From positions 434,001 to 498,000 of the forward strand of contig CM007989.1 of assembly GCA_002189035.1 (NCBI GenBank): 64,000 nt of DNA, given 5' to 3'. The position numbers and the translations under genes are program-made. The notes beneath the pieces were generated by a model, which saw nothing but the letters and a program-made list of their open reading frames with translations, had not been told where the DNA came from and did no database searches. Of this stretch, positions 12,035-22,128 are shown in pieces. Origin of the DNA: Utricularia gibba (taxonomy: Eukaryota > Streptophyta > Magnoliopsida > Lamiales > Lentibulariaceae). Position 1 is the stretch's first letter. The number at the start of each line of letters is the position of its first letter.

Positions 12035-12804
12035 ATGCAGGTTTGTTCCTTGCTTCCTGTGTTGAATCATTCATAGCTCTGGTTCCTCACTTCCTTGTGT
12101 TTGTTTGTTTCGCAGCACCTTCAGGAGTGGTTTGGTGGGAAGGGCGAGGCGCATTCTCGAGGTGAGACAGCATAGCGATTTCGCAGGGCCCCTTCATTCT
12201 GCTCATTTTATTGTTATTGTTGTCGTCTTTCAGAGAAGCTGAAAGGGAAGCCGGGTGTAGGGAGAAGCGACGTCAACTGCGAGAGCCTGTACTTGCTCAG
12301 AAGAAGACACGGGTCCAAGGTCAAGGATAAGCAAAAAGGAGAGGATGATTCAGGATCCAATCATGCAGGAAAGAAGGTTCTCCCTGTAACTGTGGCTGAT
12401 CCATCTTCCACTGCTGCTAACAAGGGAGAGCTGGGGAGAGGGAAACCGATCTGGCGGATGAAGAAGCTCTTCAAATGGGCTTCAGATGCCGCCCCAAAGG
12501 TGAGATACGGCACATCTTTCTCACCATCATCATCATCATCATGTTATCTGACGCAGCAGCCTCTGAACAGGAGCAGCGCCCACAGAACAAGACCGCTGCT
12601 GGTGCACAAGCGTTCCCCGACTCCCCGAAGATCAGTCTGCAACTGGAGAGGGATCAGGCCGACAGCCTTCGAGGAAACTGGATCACCACCGACTCTCAAT
12701 GTACGCACCCCATACCAAACCACCATCATATTATAAGCACACCGACATTCTTTTACAGATCGCTTTGGTGTTCCTTCTTCGCAGATGTCGTCCTGGAGCT
12801 GTGA
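12035..12804 (+). CDS. Small basic protein of unknown function ending in YVVLEL
   Basis: Proposed exons: 12035-12040 (ATG CAG), 12116-12161, 12234-12499, 12571-12700, 12785-12804; about 155 residues. Every junction is GT-AG and phases agree. The product starts MQHLQEWFGGKGE, has a Lys/Arg-rich middle (SLYLLRRRHGSKVKDKQKG), then KPIWRMKKLFKWASDAAPK, and ends SLRGNWITTDSQYVVLEL. The terminal YVVLEL appears only when the last intron is removed, which supports the model. An alternative acceptor at 12556 would keep another frame open and end differently, but gives a less protein-like tail. I do not recognise a domain or a function. The two-codon first exon is the weakest part of the model. Confidence 0.6.
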
Positions 12805-13820
12805 CGGCTGATCGGCACCGCCCATGGCAACCGCTTTCTCTGTAATGTTGTTGAAAAGCTGAGTTGAACTCCGTGTCGTGACGTCACTATATGAAGGCCG
12901 ATGTCGTCATCTCTGTGTACTGTGAAAATGCGCATGGGTGATTTGGCAGTTGAATATATATATATATAATGAAATTATCAGTAATTCAACTCCAAAATAA
13001 GTAAAATAATTTACTAAAAAAAAGTATTTCTAAATTTTTGAGTTTTCAAAATAGAAATCAATAGTAATTAATAAAAAAATATTGTAACATTCTTTTTAGA
13101 AATATAATTTATTTAAATTAAGATTGAAATCACAATCTTTTAAAAATCACGGTTTAATCGTAAACTATTCATGATAAATATTGGATTGAATTCGAACTGT
13201 TATGAAATAGAAAAAAATAGATCACAATTTCAAATATAATTTAGTAAATGCTTTTTAAAAAAATATATTAAAAATATTTTTTAAGAAAACGAATAATTCA
13301 ATTGTCACGTTTGAATCATTCAAATTGCAAATTATTGGTGTCAACGATTTACGCTTTTTATTGACGATTTAAGACGTTGCATAAATGGATTTAACTCACA
13401 ATTCGATTTTGTGGATTCGGGTCGGGTTTGAATCCGGGTACCTCCATCTAATTTCGAAAAAAGAAAAATATTATATGAATAAAAGGGAGAATATATTGAC
13501 AGCAGTTGGAGACAAGGAGTTTTTGGCATAACTATGAAGCACACGAATGTTTATTTCTTGTATTTTTCTTTTATTTTTTAATATAAATGAATATTGAGAG
13601 GGGAAGGCGGGCATTGAAAACTCAGCAGTCTATGTATCCTACTTGAAAATGACGATTCCCTTCTAGTCAATTAGCTGGGATCAGCCATAATGAACCTGGA
13701 CACAACGGTGGTCCTCCTTCATCACTCGCTTTTGTTTCTGGAATGGCCAAGTTTTCCTTCCCCTGCTACACGTAGTTGGATGTGTATCTGGTCGAACTTG
13801 AACGACGATTCCGTGACGAA
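12805..13820. other. AT-rich intergenic region
   Basis: Bases 12950-13600 are AT-rich, with a short (TA)n tract at 12955-12968 and long A/T runs. No ORF here shows a domain. The last 200 bases probably hold the promoter and leader of the SDI/MS5-like gene. No terminal repeats of a transposon were seen. Confidence 0.6.
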
Positions 13821-14950
13821 ATGGAAGCGGGAGGGCTCAAGGGGAGGAGTCCCCAAAGGGGAGATAAAGATTTGCTTCCCAAAGTTCCTTCCGGTGACGG
13901 TCCTTATGTTCGAGGAAAGCATGCTCAGGTACTAACTACTCCCTGAGTTTCTTCTTGTTTTCATGGAATATGGCACTGGGAAGGCGGTGAATTGAAGGGG
14001 AGTGGGATTAGTTTTATTGTGTGTTGATGATGATGGTGCTAGCAGTTAGTGGACAAGGATCCAGAGGCTGCAGTGGTCTGGTTTCGGAGAGCTGTAGGTG
14101 AAGGAGATAGAGTGGATAGTGCTCTGAAGGACATGGCCCTGGTGCTGAAGCAGCTTCATAGGACACAGGAAGCCATTGACGCGATCAACGATTTCCGGGG
14201 CTTGTGTTCAAGAAACGCACAGGAATCACTGGACAATGTGCTCATTGATCTGTACAGGGTGAGTGTGTGAATCCCCCCTTGTTCCCTGACAGGGCAGAGC
14301 TCACGGTCTTCTTCCATTGCAGAAATGCGGCAGAGTTGATGACCAGATTGAGCTTCTGAAGCATAAGCTCAGACTGATACATCAAGGGGAGCTTTTCAAC
14401 GGGAAGCCCACGAAAACAGCTCGCTCTCATGGGAAGAAGTTTCAAGTCTCTGTTAAACAAGAGACCTCCAGGATTCTGGCAAGTAGATAGATAGAACTGG
14501 AGCTAGAGTTTGTCTTTGTCTTTAGCTGCTGCTTCCTTGAAGTAAAAATGAATTTACAGGGTTGGTGTTTGTGGTGTTCAGGGAAACCTGGCCTGGGCAT
14601 ACATGCAGAAGCCCAACTTCATAGCTGCGGAGGTTGTGTACAGGAAGGCTCAGGCGATCGAGCCTGATGCAAACAAGGCCTTGAACCTCTGTCACTGCCT
14701 TTTAAAGCAGGGGAGGTATGATGAAGCTGAAGTGGTTTTGGACGATGTTTTGCAGTACAAGACGCCAGGCTCGGCTGAACCTAAAACGAGGGACAGAGCA
14801 GAGGAGTTGGCTCTGCAGCTGCTTAATGGGAAGCAGGGCACCGCTTCATCAGAACAAATGACGGGCAGGATCCAGTGGGCTCTCCCCAGATCAAGAAGGC
14901 TTCCTATTTTTGAAGAGATCACCCGATACAGGGATCAAATGGCATGTTGA
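13821..14950 (+). CDS. SULFUR DEFICIENCY-INDUCED / MS5-like TPR protein
   Basis: Four exons: 13821-13928, 14046-14258, 14323-14478, 14582-14950; 281 residues, close to the usual size of the family. Signatures are KVPSGDGPYVRGKHAQ, LVDKDPEAAVVWFRRAV, DRVDSALKDMALVLKQL, ILGNLAWAYMQ, and a TPR helix pair at YRKAQAIEPDANKALNLCHCLLKQGRYDEAE. Family members act in the nucleus or cytosol; SDI1/SDI2 repress glucosinolate synthesis under sulfur shortage, and MS5/POLLENLESS3 is needed in male meiosis. This short form fits SDI better than MS5. The third intron (14479-14581) begins with GC instead of GT (GCAAGT). A polyadenylation-like AATAAA lies near 15028. ATG 13821 is the in-frame start giving MEAGGLKGRSPQ. 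Confidence 0.92.
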
Positions 14951-15269
14951 CACGGCCTCATCAGTGCTGCTGGTTGCCGCTGATCATCATGTTTGTAAAA
15001 AACACACTGGGATGATACCGTTGTCAAGAATAAAACTGCTGTAATGTAGAGCATTATGGCAATGCATCATAGTTAAAGTAGTGTATACACCAAGCATTCA
15101 AGTACGACAGTATAAACATGGCAAGATAAGGAAAAAGAGTAGAGAAGCATACTATACTGAAGGACAGATACCGGATGGGACTCAAAAGAATTATGGCAGC
15201 AGAAGTAAATCTGATAACAGGCAACCATAGCCACCGCGCTGCTCAGTGAGGATGGATGAGGGTAAGGTT

Positions 15270-16707
15270 CTAGTGGCATTTGAAGCCATGACAAACCGAT
15301 AACACTATGATAAGGATCAGTGCAATGATGATGGCGAGGACGATAAGCTTTATCTTCATGTTCTGCAGCCACATCTTCTTCCTCATCTTGGTACCTTGCA
15401 CTTTGAAATCTTGTGCCTGCCAGCCCAAAGATCAACCGCATATCAAGCATGGTACAATATTAAACAGAAGAATAAGTAGCAGACATGTCGAATGCAATAT
15501 CAAGAAGATGAATCAACAAACCAGATATGATACAAACAGTCAAAAAACAATGAAGGCCCAAACCGAGTCTATGGAACCTAACATAGTGCAGTAAGACCAT
15601 GGACTTGGGTAGTCCCATTGAAAGAAAATCAAGAAATTTTCAACTTCAAATTGATGGCCGAAGATGAATTCTCAGACCTGAGAGCGAAGGTTCTCAGTTT
15701 TATCCACCAAAAGCTCAATCTTCTCTCCACGATCTAGAACCTGAGAGACAGCATCTGGAGGCTCAGACAATTTTCACGCATACTTCAGCTACTTCAATGA
15801 ATTCAGCAGCATTTACGAAAAAAAGGTAATAAAACAGCATTCTGTATTTCAGTGAACCTTCTCAATGTTCTCCATCATAACACCCTTGACTTCGGAAACC
15901 TGAGCCTTCACTTTTGCAAGCTTACTAATCTCCTCCGGATGATCTACACAGTACTGCATTTGCTCCTTCAACTTGGGTCTGATTGTTACGGTAATCCAGT
16001 TATCACGATGGAAACATAAATTTAACACATGATGATATTACAGAATTAGAGCAAATCTTACCCGAACTCCTTGTTCAAGCTATTAGCAACAGAAGTGGCA
16101 GCTTTCCCCCTCCATATTTCTTAACAAACTCCTCCTTGATCCGCTCGAGAAACGCAATAGGAATCTGCCTTCCAACAGATTCAACAGCCACCACACAATA
16201 CGCTGTGAACAGAAAAATAGATTTCAAGCTCCCGAAAAAGGAGATCAAGTGGCCTGAATCAGCTAGAAAATGCCCATGCGCGCTAGGTTGTAGAACAGAA
16301 ACTGTACTCATTTATGTACCATAACTGAAACTGGCGAATTCACAGAGCAACAATCCAATACCAAACAGTTCGATCGAATAAATGCGTATTCAAAGATCAT
16401 CCAATTCTTGAAAATTCATCAACCCCCACCCAATTAAATAAATAAAAGCTAAACAACAGATAACAGAACTAATCTAGGGATTCGTAGTGAAGACCGGATG
16501 CAAAAATCGGCACATACTGAATCCGTCCTCGACGAGGTAGTTGAAGGTGTGGTTGTCACAGTTGTAGGTAAACTTGTTGTTGGTAGCGGGGAGCTTCTGG
16601 AGACACTGCGCGGCGATTCCAGTGAAATTCCCGGTGAACTCTGTGTACTCGGAGAGAATCACCGTCCCACGCGCCACGAAGCTGTAGATCAACGACTGCT
16701 GCCCCAT
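15270..16707 (-). CDS. VAMP72: R-SNARE VAMP72 (VAMP721/722 type), one-base frame break
   Basis: Minus-strand exons: 16707-16518, 16202-16062, 15978-15858, 15740-15678, 15416-15270; 220 residues when the frame break is allowed for, the family's usual length. The N-terminal longin domain begins [18 protein letters not shown]. The SNARE helix spans [35 protein letters not shown], with the central Arg in VLDRG. A single C-terminal membrane anchor follows the [11 protein letters not shown] segment. VAMP721/722 proteins drive secretory vesicle fusion at the plasma membrane and cell plate. In exon 2 the run at 16103-16110 (G5A3 on the coding strand) is one base short: KKYGGG reads on in a wrong frame unless one base is restored, after which [14 protein letters not shown] continues. 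All other junctions are in phase. Confidence 0.93.
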
Positions 16708-17449
16708 TTCTATCCCCCCCTCAGATCCGAGGAACAAAACCCTTGACGCGGAGTTCCTGGTCGAGAAAATCAAGAAATGAGGAAAGCGAGTCCAAAGGCC
16801 CAAGCAGTAGAGAGAGAGAGACAGACAACACCTCCCCTGATGTTTAGCTTTTACCTTTTTCTTAAATAGAACGAGTTCTCTGTTTAAATTCAAAACCATC
16901 CCAAATTACGGATGTGCCATCGGTCTGGGACCCAGCGCCTCCTTATCGTTTCCCGAACTGAGCCTTTCCATAAGGCCCATTCGGGTGACAATGCCACAGC
17001 CCATTGAAGTACACCAGGCCCAATCCAACAATAATTCTGATACACTGAATTTGATTAACCCAAAATTTTTTATTATAAATACATTTATTGAATTTTAAAT
17101 ATATGATATTTAAAATAGAAATAAATGAAAAAGTTTTTTGGGTATCCAGTTGTCTTGAAAATAAATTATTATAAATTATTTTTTAAATTATGGTGTAATT
17201 GATGAGTCACCTGGGGCGAAGAAAGAGAGAGTGAATGGCTGGTTCTCTTTCCCTCAATCAGGGAGAGGAAGAAGACACCTTTTAGTAGTCGGTAGCGAAA
17301 TTTTCAGACACGATGCCTTTCAAGTCTCGCCTTTTTGTGAACCCTCTTCCTTTCCAACTCCCTCCCTCAACCCCCTTTCGGTTCAGTCATTCAATCATAC
17401 TTCTTCTTCTTCTTCTTCTTGGCGTTCGTGCTTCCTGCTTCCATCTTGC
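16708..17449. other. Divergent promoter region between VAMP72 and the CLE gene
   Basis: Bases 16708-16900 should hold the VAMP72 leader, with an (AG)n-rich tract at 16809-16822. Bases 17040-17200 are AT-rich. Bases 17230-17449 likely form the CLE transcript leader, with a (TTC)n tract at 17400-17420. The two genes are transcribed away from each other. Confidence 0.6.
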
Positions 17450-17668
17450 ATGGAGACTTCATCTTTCAAGCCCCTTCCCGTTCTCATCTTGGTGCTCCTT
17501 CTCGTCGACTCGACGACCGCGCCGCCCCAGGCCACGCCTCATGCTTCTCGGGAGAGGAAAGCTGTTGGAATGGAGGGAAAGAGTCATGGCTTTGGATCAA
17601 GGAATGGGGTGTTCGTGGAGAGTGCTCATGAGGTTCCTAGTGGGCCTAACCCCATCTCCAACAGGTGA
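17450..17668 (+). CDS. CLE41: CLE41/CLE44-type precursor of TDIF peptide
   Basis: A single-exon 72-residue prepropeptide. It starts with a signal peptide, METSSFKPLPVLILVLLLVDSTTA, then a variable basic stretch. It ends with the CLE dodecapeptide HEVPSGPNPISN (codons 17627-17662), one Arg and the stop TGA. That dodecapeptide is identical to TDIF, the tracheary element differentiation inhibitory factor, which is secreted from phloem and sensed by the PXY/TDR receptor kinase to maintain vascular stem cells. The Pro residues are the usual hydroxylation sites. ATG 17450 is the only ATG in frame before the signal peptide; the frame is open upstream to 17231 without an ATG. CLE41 and CLE44 cannot be told apart from this sequence. 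Confidence 0.95.
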   Translation: METSSFKPLPVLILVLLLVDSTTAPPQATPHASRERKAVGMEGKSHGFGSRNGVFVESAHEVPSGPNPISNR

Positions 17669-18635
17669 AGGAAATGATGGATCCTCTGCTGCCCCTGGTG
17701 CCATACGGATGAATTAGTGAATGTCTTCTTCTCCTCATTCATCGCCCTCTCTAGCCTCTTCAGAGAAAGGGAGTATCCCATTTCTTCTCCCTCTGTGTGA
17801 TGATTGCTGATCTTGATCTTTGTCAAGAAAACGAATCCCCTATTGATGTTAATGATGAATATGATGGTTCATCCGTCTGATGAAACTGATGCATGCATTG
17901 GGATTTCTAGGTGTCTGGATCTTGCTTTTGTCCAAGGAAGAAAAAAAGCTAATCATCATCATCATCGTCAAATCTTTCATTTCATACTTTTCATCACACT
18001 TTCACATCGCTGTCTCACTCACTACCGAATGAATTATGAAGCACCGTGCGTACATGTTAATTTCACAGCAATTTCATGCTACTTTCAAATGGAATCGTAC
18101 AACCTGCATCATTCATTGTGTTGGAGTTTGGGAAGATTCAGTAGACCGTACTACGAGACTGAGGGAAAAAGGTTGAATCTACAGTGATGTCACCAGTTCT
18201 CTGCACTAGAAATGAATGATAATGGTATAAATCCATTCAATTTGATTACCAAACTGTGAATTGTATTCGTAGTCGCGTTCTTACATGGAAAGTGAAAATG
18301 AAGCCTCCATGTGCATGTGCCACCTAACTCTCAGACAAGATAGTTCCTTGCCTATTGGATGAATCCCAGATCCCTCTGTCTGCCTCTGGCATTCCCTCTC
18401 TGAATATGTAATATGATTCCCTTGGTGCTGAAAAGTTCACATCTTTGTGTTGAAATTCTACCGAAATTAACCATTTTTAACTTTTTTTCTACCAACAAAA
18501 GTTTGTAGGATCCTTCATGGGACCCCGTGAATCACAACCACTTGTTCGTGGCTTGAGGATCACAAAATCTACAACCAAAAAGTCTATGTTGCTCGAATCA
18601 TTGTGGTCTCATTTCTTCAGCAAATCTTGTCCAAA
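17669..18635. other. 3' region of the CLE gene and intergenic DNA
   Basis: About 970 bases with no recognisable coding exon. The first part is presumably the CLE 3' UTR. The ORF at 17804-18187 contains a His run from a CAT repeat and no domain. The last part is the promoter of the fibrillin gene. Confidence 0.6.
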
Positions 18636-20433
18636 ATGGTGTGTATGGAAGCTAGGATAATTCCGCTACCCCTAAATCCTCGATCTGCGAACTTCCTAGG
18701 CACCAAGTATCACCAAAAAACCTACCGATTTTTATCATTAAAGTGTTCCCAGCAGACAATTCAGCAAGACGCTAAAAAAGATTCAGTTTTTACCGAAGAT
18801 GAAACTCAGCTAATCAATGCCTTGATTGGTATCCAGGGCAGAGGCCGCTCTGCTTCTCCTCAGCAAATCAAGGTACTTAACTATTTGATTGTTCTTGTAT
18901 CATTTGGGTTGTTTACCATGTTTTGTAACACAGGCAATTGAAAGAGCTGTGGAAAAATTGGAACTTGTTAAGGGTGTCGATAATCCAGTAAGTCTTCTTC
19001 CTGTTTCTGGTCTATTAAGTTTGAGGGTGTGAACGCGGTGCTTCTTGAATGAGAATTCTGAATGTCTGCACTAAACAGACTAGTTCGAGCTTGATTGATG
19101 GAAGATGGCAGTTGATGTTCACTACAAGGCCTGGAACTGCTTCCCCAATTCAGAGAACATTTGTTGGGGTGAATTCTTTCAGTGTGTTTCAAGATGTGTG
19201 TCTTGGAAACACAGATTCTCGTATATCAAACATTGTCAAATTTTCTGAGGCAATTGGTGAGCTCAAAGTTGAGGTATGGTTGGTGAGCACTAAACAGACT
19301 AGCTTCTGCGCAATGAGGATTCTCTAGTGGGAAATAGTTATGTCTCTGCATTTTATACAGGCAAAGGCTTTGATCAAAGATGAGAAGAGGATCATTTTTC
19401 AGTTTGACAGAGCTGCATTTTCCTTTAAGTTCCTTCCCTTCAACGTACCTTATCCTGTTCCATTTCGTCTATTGGGTGATGAAGCTAAGGGCTGGTTAGA
19501 CACTACTTATTTGTCAAAGTCCGGGAACATTCGAATTTCAAGAGGGAACAAGGTGAAAAACTGTCTATTCAAACAGTTTATGCACTTGCTGTTCGTTGGT
19601 TCTATGCTCTAAAGCACCTGGTATCTTACTCCAGGGAACAACATTTGTGCTGCAAAAGGAGACGGAGCCTAGACAAAAATTGCTTGCAGCTATTGCAACA
19701 GGCCAAGGTGTAAGCCAGGCTGTTGAAAAATTCGTTGAAACAGCATCTAGAAGTGATGTTGAACTCAGTCAAGGAGAATGGCTGATGATGTGGAGTACAC
19801 AGGTATAAGTTTTTCCATTTCATTGAAGCGAATTGTTTGGCAGTCTGCTGCTATCTATGTGTACTTTCAGGAAGCAACAGAGAGCTGGCTAGAGAATGCT
19901 TCCAAGGGATTAATGGGAAAGCAGGTACTCCAACTTTCCATCTTCTTCCCTGCATCCTTTTTTCATGATGCTTATAGATGGAACAATGGCAGATAATCCG
20001 GCCAAACGGGGAAATTAAGTTCCTAGTGGACATCCTCTTTGGCTTCAAATTTTCCATGACAGGGAAATATGCGTAAGTTGATGCTCTTGCTCCACACTAG
20101 AACACATCAAACATATATACTAGCTTGTGTTCTTACCTGCTTCTGTGTCTGTGTTCTGAAGGAAATGTGGCTCGAACACTTACGAGGTCACGATGGATGA
20201 TGCAGCGATCATAGCAGGTTCGTATGGGATTCCACAAGAAATGAGAACGGGCTTCACCATTCAACTCATGTAAGAGGAGACACTTTCACAGTATGAAACA
20301 GGCTTTCTGAGTTCAAACCATGGTGCTAACTGGTAGTAATGCCTGCCACTACAGATACGATGATGGCAAGATTCGGATCAGTCGCGGGTATGATGACATT
20401 CTTTTCATTCACATCCGTATTGATGATGATTAA
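18636..20433 (+). CDS. PAP12: Plastid-lipid-associated protein 12 (fibrillin)
   Basis: Nine exons: 18636-18872, 18934-18987, 19079-19273, 19361-19552, 19635-19802, 19871-19924, 19993-20072, 20162-20269, 20355-20433; 388 residues. All junctions are GT-AG and in phase. The first 45 residues are basic and Ser-rich, as in a chloroplast transit peptide. The PAP/fibrillin fold follows: IDGRWQLMFTTRPGTASPIQ, NIVKFSEAIGELKVEAKAL, and VPYPVPFRLLGDEAKGWLDTTY. A second part (TEPRQKLLAAIATGQGV ... YDDGKIRISRGYDDILFIHI) matches the longer PAP12/FBN10 subtype. Fibrillins bind lipids at thylakoids or plastoglobules; the exact role of this subtype is not settled. ATG 18636 is used; a second in-frame ATG is at 18645. 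Confidence 0.93.
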
Positions 20434-20669
20434 GAGATGGTTTCATCATTTACAAGTAACACATTCCCTCAGACCTGCACATTGTAGTCCCATTACCAGC
20501 CACTTGTCCAAAATGCCTTGTATCTCATTTGATTACAAATATGTCCACGATTGTGCAGAGGCATTCAGACACAACAGTATTTCCACAATTCAAACACTAA
20601 AGAACAAGGCCAGTAACTTTCTCAAATTATGTGCTCTTCTCAGTGCGGTGGCTGATGAAAGGGACTATT

Positions 20670-21494
20670 TTATTTGTATTTTTCCATGATTCTTCTAGCC
20701 TCTTCAAGACTATCCTCCACAGAAGTGGAAGTGGTTTCTCCTCCATTTCCCTTTGAGCCTTGGTCTTTGTTGAGTGATAAGAATGCAGCGTAGCTTAGCG
20801 CCATAACTGCCTGTTATCACACCATTCAAAGCAGCTTCTTATTTGTTGCAGAAAGCAAAAACCAAAACAAAATGTTGGTTACTATTAACAAGGGAAGAAA
20901 TTGGTACCACTGCGAAAAACAGCGTAGAGATGAGGGATTTCAGCACAAAGAGTGCTAAAGAAACGGCAAGTACAGTTACAGATATCCTTGCTATAGGTCT
21001 CGGAACAGCATCCTACACGATCATATCAAGCAAGGGTGATTAGGTGTTAGTTTAGGCATGTCAAACATAGCAAGAGTCTATGCTGACTTACCGGCACCAA
21101 CTTCATGCCGAACCCAACGCTGCTCTTGCCCGCATTCCAGACGGCTAGAACAGCTGTTGCACAACAAAATACGATATGAAATCACTGGAAGTTTCAGGCT
21201 TTCCCTCCATTCACAGCCATAAATACAAAGGAATCTTGAAATAAACAAAAGAAGCCAAAGATGAAGGGTACTTTTCAAAAAACCGGATTGTCCGGAACAG
21301 CGGACCGCAGAAGGGCCACGTTTCTGATACTGGAACCGCTTAATTACTCGAACTGAAGAGAAAGATGACTTCTTCAACTTAAAACTAAGAGGTGAGACCG
21401 ATGGAGGAGATATTGAAGACAGAATACTTTTGGAACCTGACACGGACGGAAAGAAGGGAAGGGTGGCTAAAGAAGCACCACAAATGTAAGCCAT
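20670..21494 (-). CDS. Predicted plastid-targeted small membrane protein, unknown function
   Basis: Minus-strand exons: 21494-21272, 21144-21092, 21012-20908, 20810-20670; 173 residues, all junctions GT-AG and in phase. The N-terminus (MAYICGASLATLPFFPSVSGS, then Ser/Lys-rich) looks like a chloroplast transit peptide. The mature part has VWNAGKSSVGFGMKLVP, then a hydrophobic helix ISVTVLAVSLALFVLKSLIS running into FFAVAVMALSYAAFLSL, so probably two membrane spans. It ends EDSLEEARRIMEKYK. I do not recognise the family by name. The coherent exon chain and Lys-rich tail make it a real gene. It is convergent with PAP12, and its start lies 635 bases from the first resolved RH41 exon, so the two may share a promoter region. 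Confidence 0.8.
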
Positions 21495-22128
21495 GAAACT
21501 CGATTTCGGTGGCCACTGATCACTCCGTCGACGCCATCAAATACGGCGGCGCAACCACCGTGCTGAACGGCTGAGCAGAACTGAGAATTCCTGAATCAGA
21601 TAAGGCATTGAATGAATATGGAGAACGGACAGAAAGCTATGGGCTTTTTGGGTTCAGGAGTCGCGGTTGGCACAGACGATGGGCCCATTAAAAGATGCGA
21701 AAGCCCAGAGGCCCAACCAGGGAGGGGTTTCTGGTGCTTTCCTGATCTCCTCCGGAATTTGGCGCAGCGATTGGGGATTATGAATCCTTGCACAACAAGT
21801 TCGATGCATTCCGGCGAAAATCCTCCGGCAGGAAAGTTTAATTTCATCACGTTAATTTATCTGTGCAGTTGCCTTAAGAAAAAGACGCAGTGCTAAAAGA
21901 TGTGGACAATTGCTGCCACTTTTCCCTCCTTGTTTCCGTATCTTTCAAAATTCGCACTGAATCCATGTTCGCCAATATGTATTTTCTTGATCAGGAAGGG
22001 ACTGCTTCCAAGCACCGCTGTGGATGATTATTTGGCCATATCTACCCTAATTTTGGTGTAGTTTGGTTTCTGGGGAGGCTTGATTTCTCCTTACTAATGT
22101 TTTCCTTCTTGTTCTGTTGCGGCTGCAG
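21495..22128. other. Bidirectional promoter region and unresolved first exon of RH41
   Basis: The RH41 reading frame begins at a splice acceptor (ag 22127-22128) and needs one base from an upstream exon. I could not identify that exon. ATGs at 21612, 21618 and 21780 open short frames, but none has a GT donor in the right phase. Alternative splicing signals or another base error may hide it. Confidence 0.5.

Noticed and set aside
17313-17717. Alternative long ORF with a Leu run over the CLE gene
   Set aside because: It has no CLE motif. The signal peptide plus TDIF motif in the other frame is decisive.
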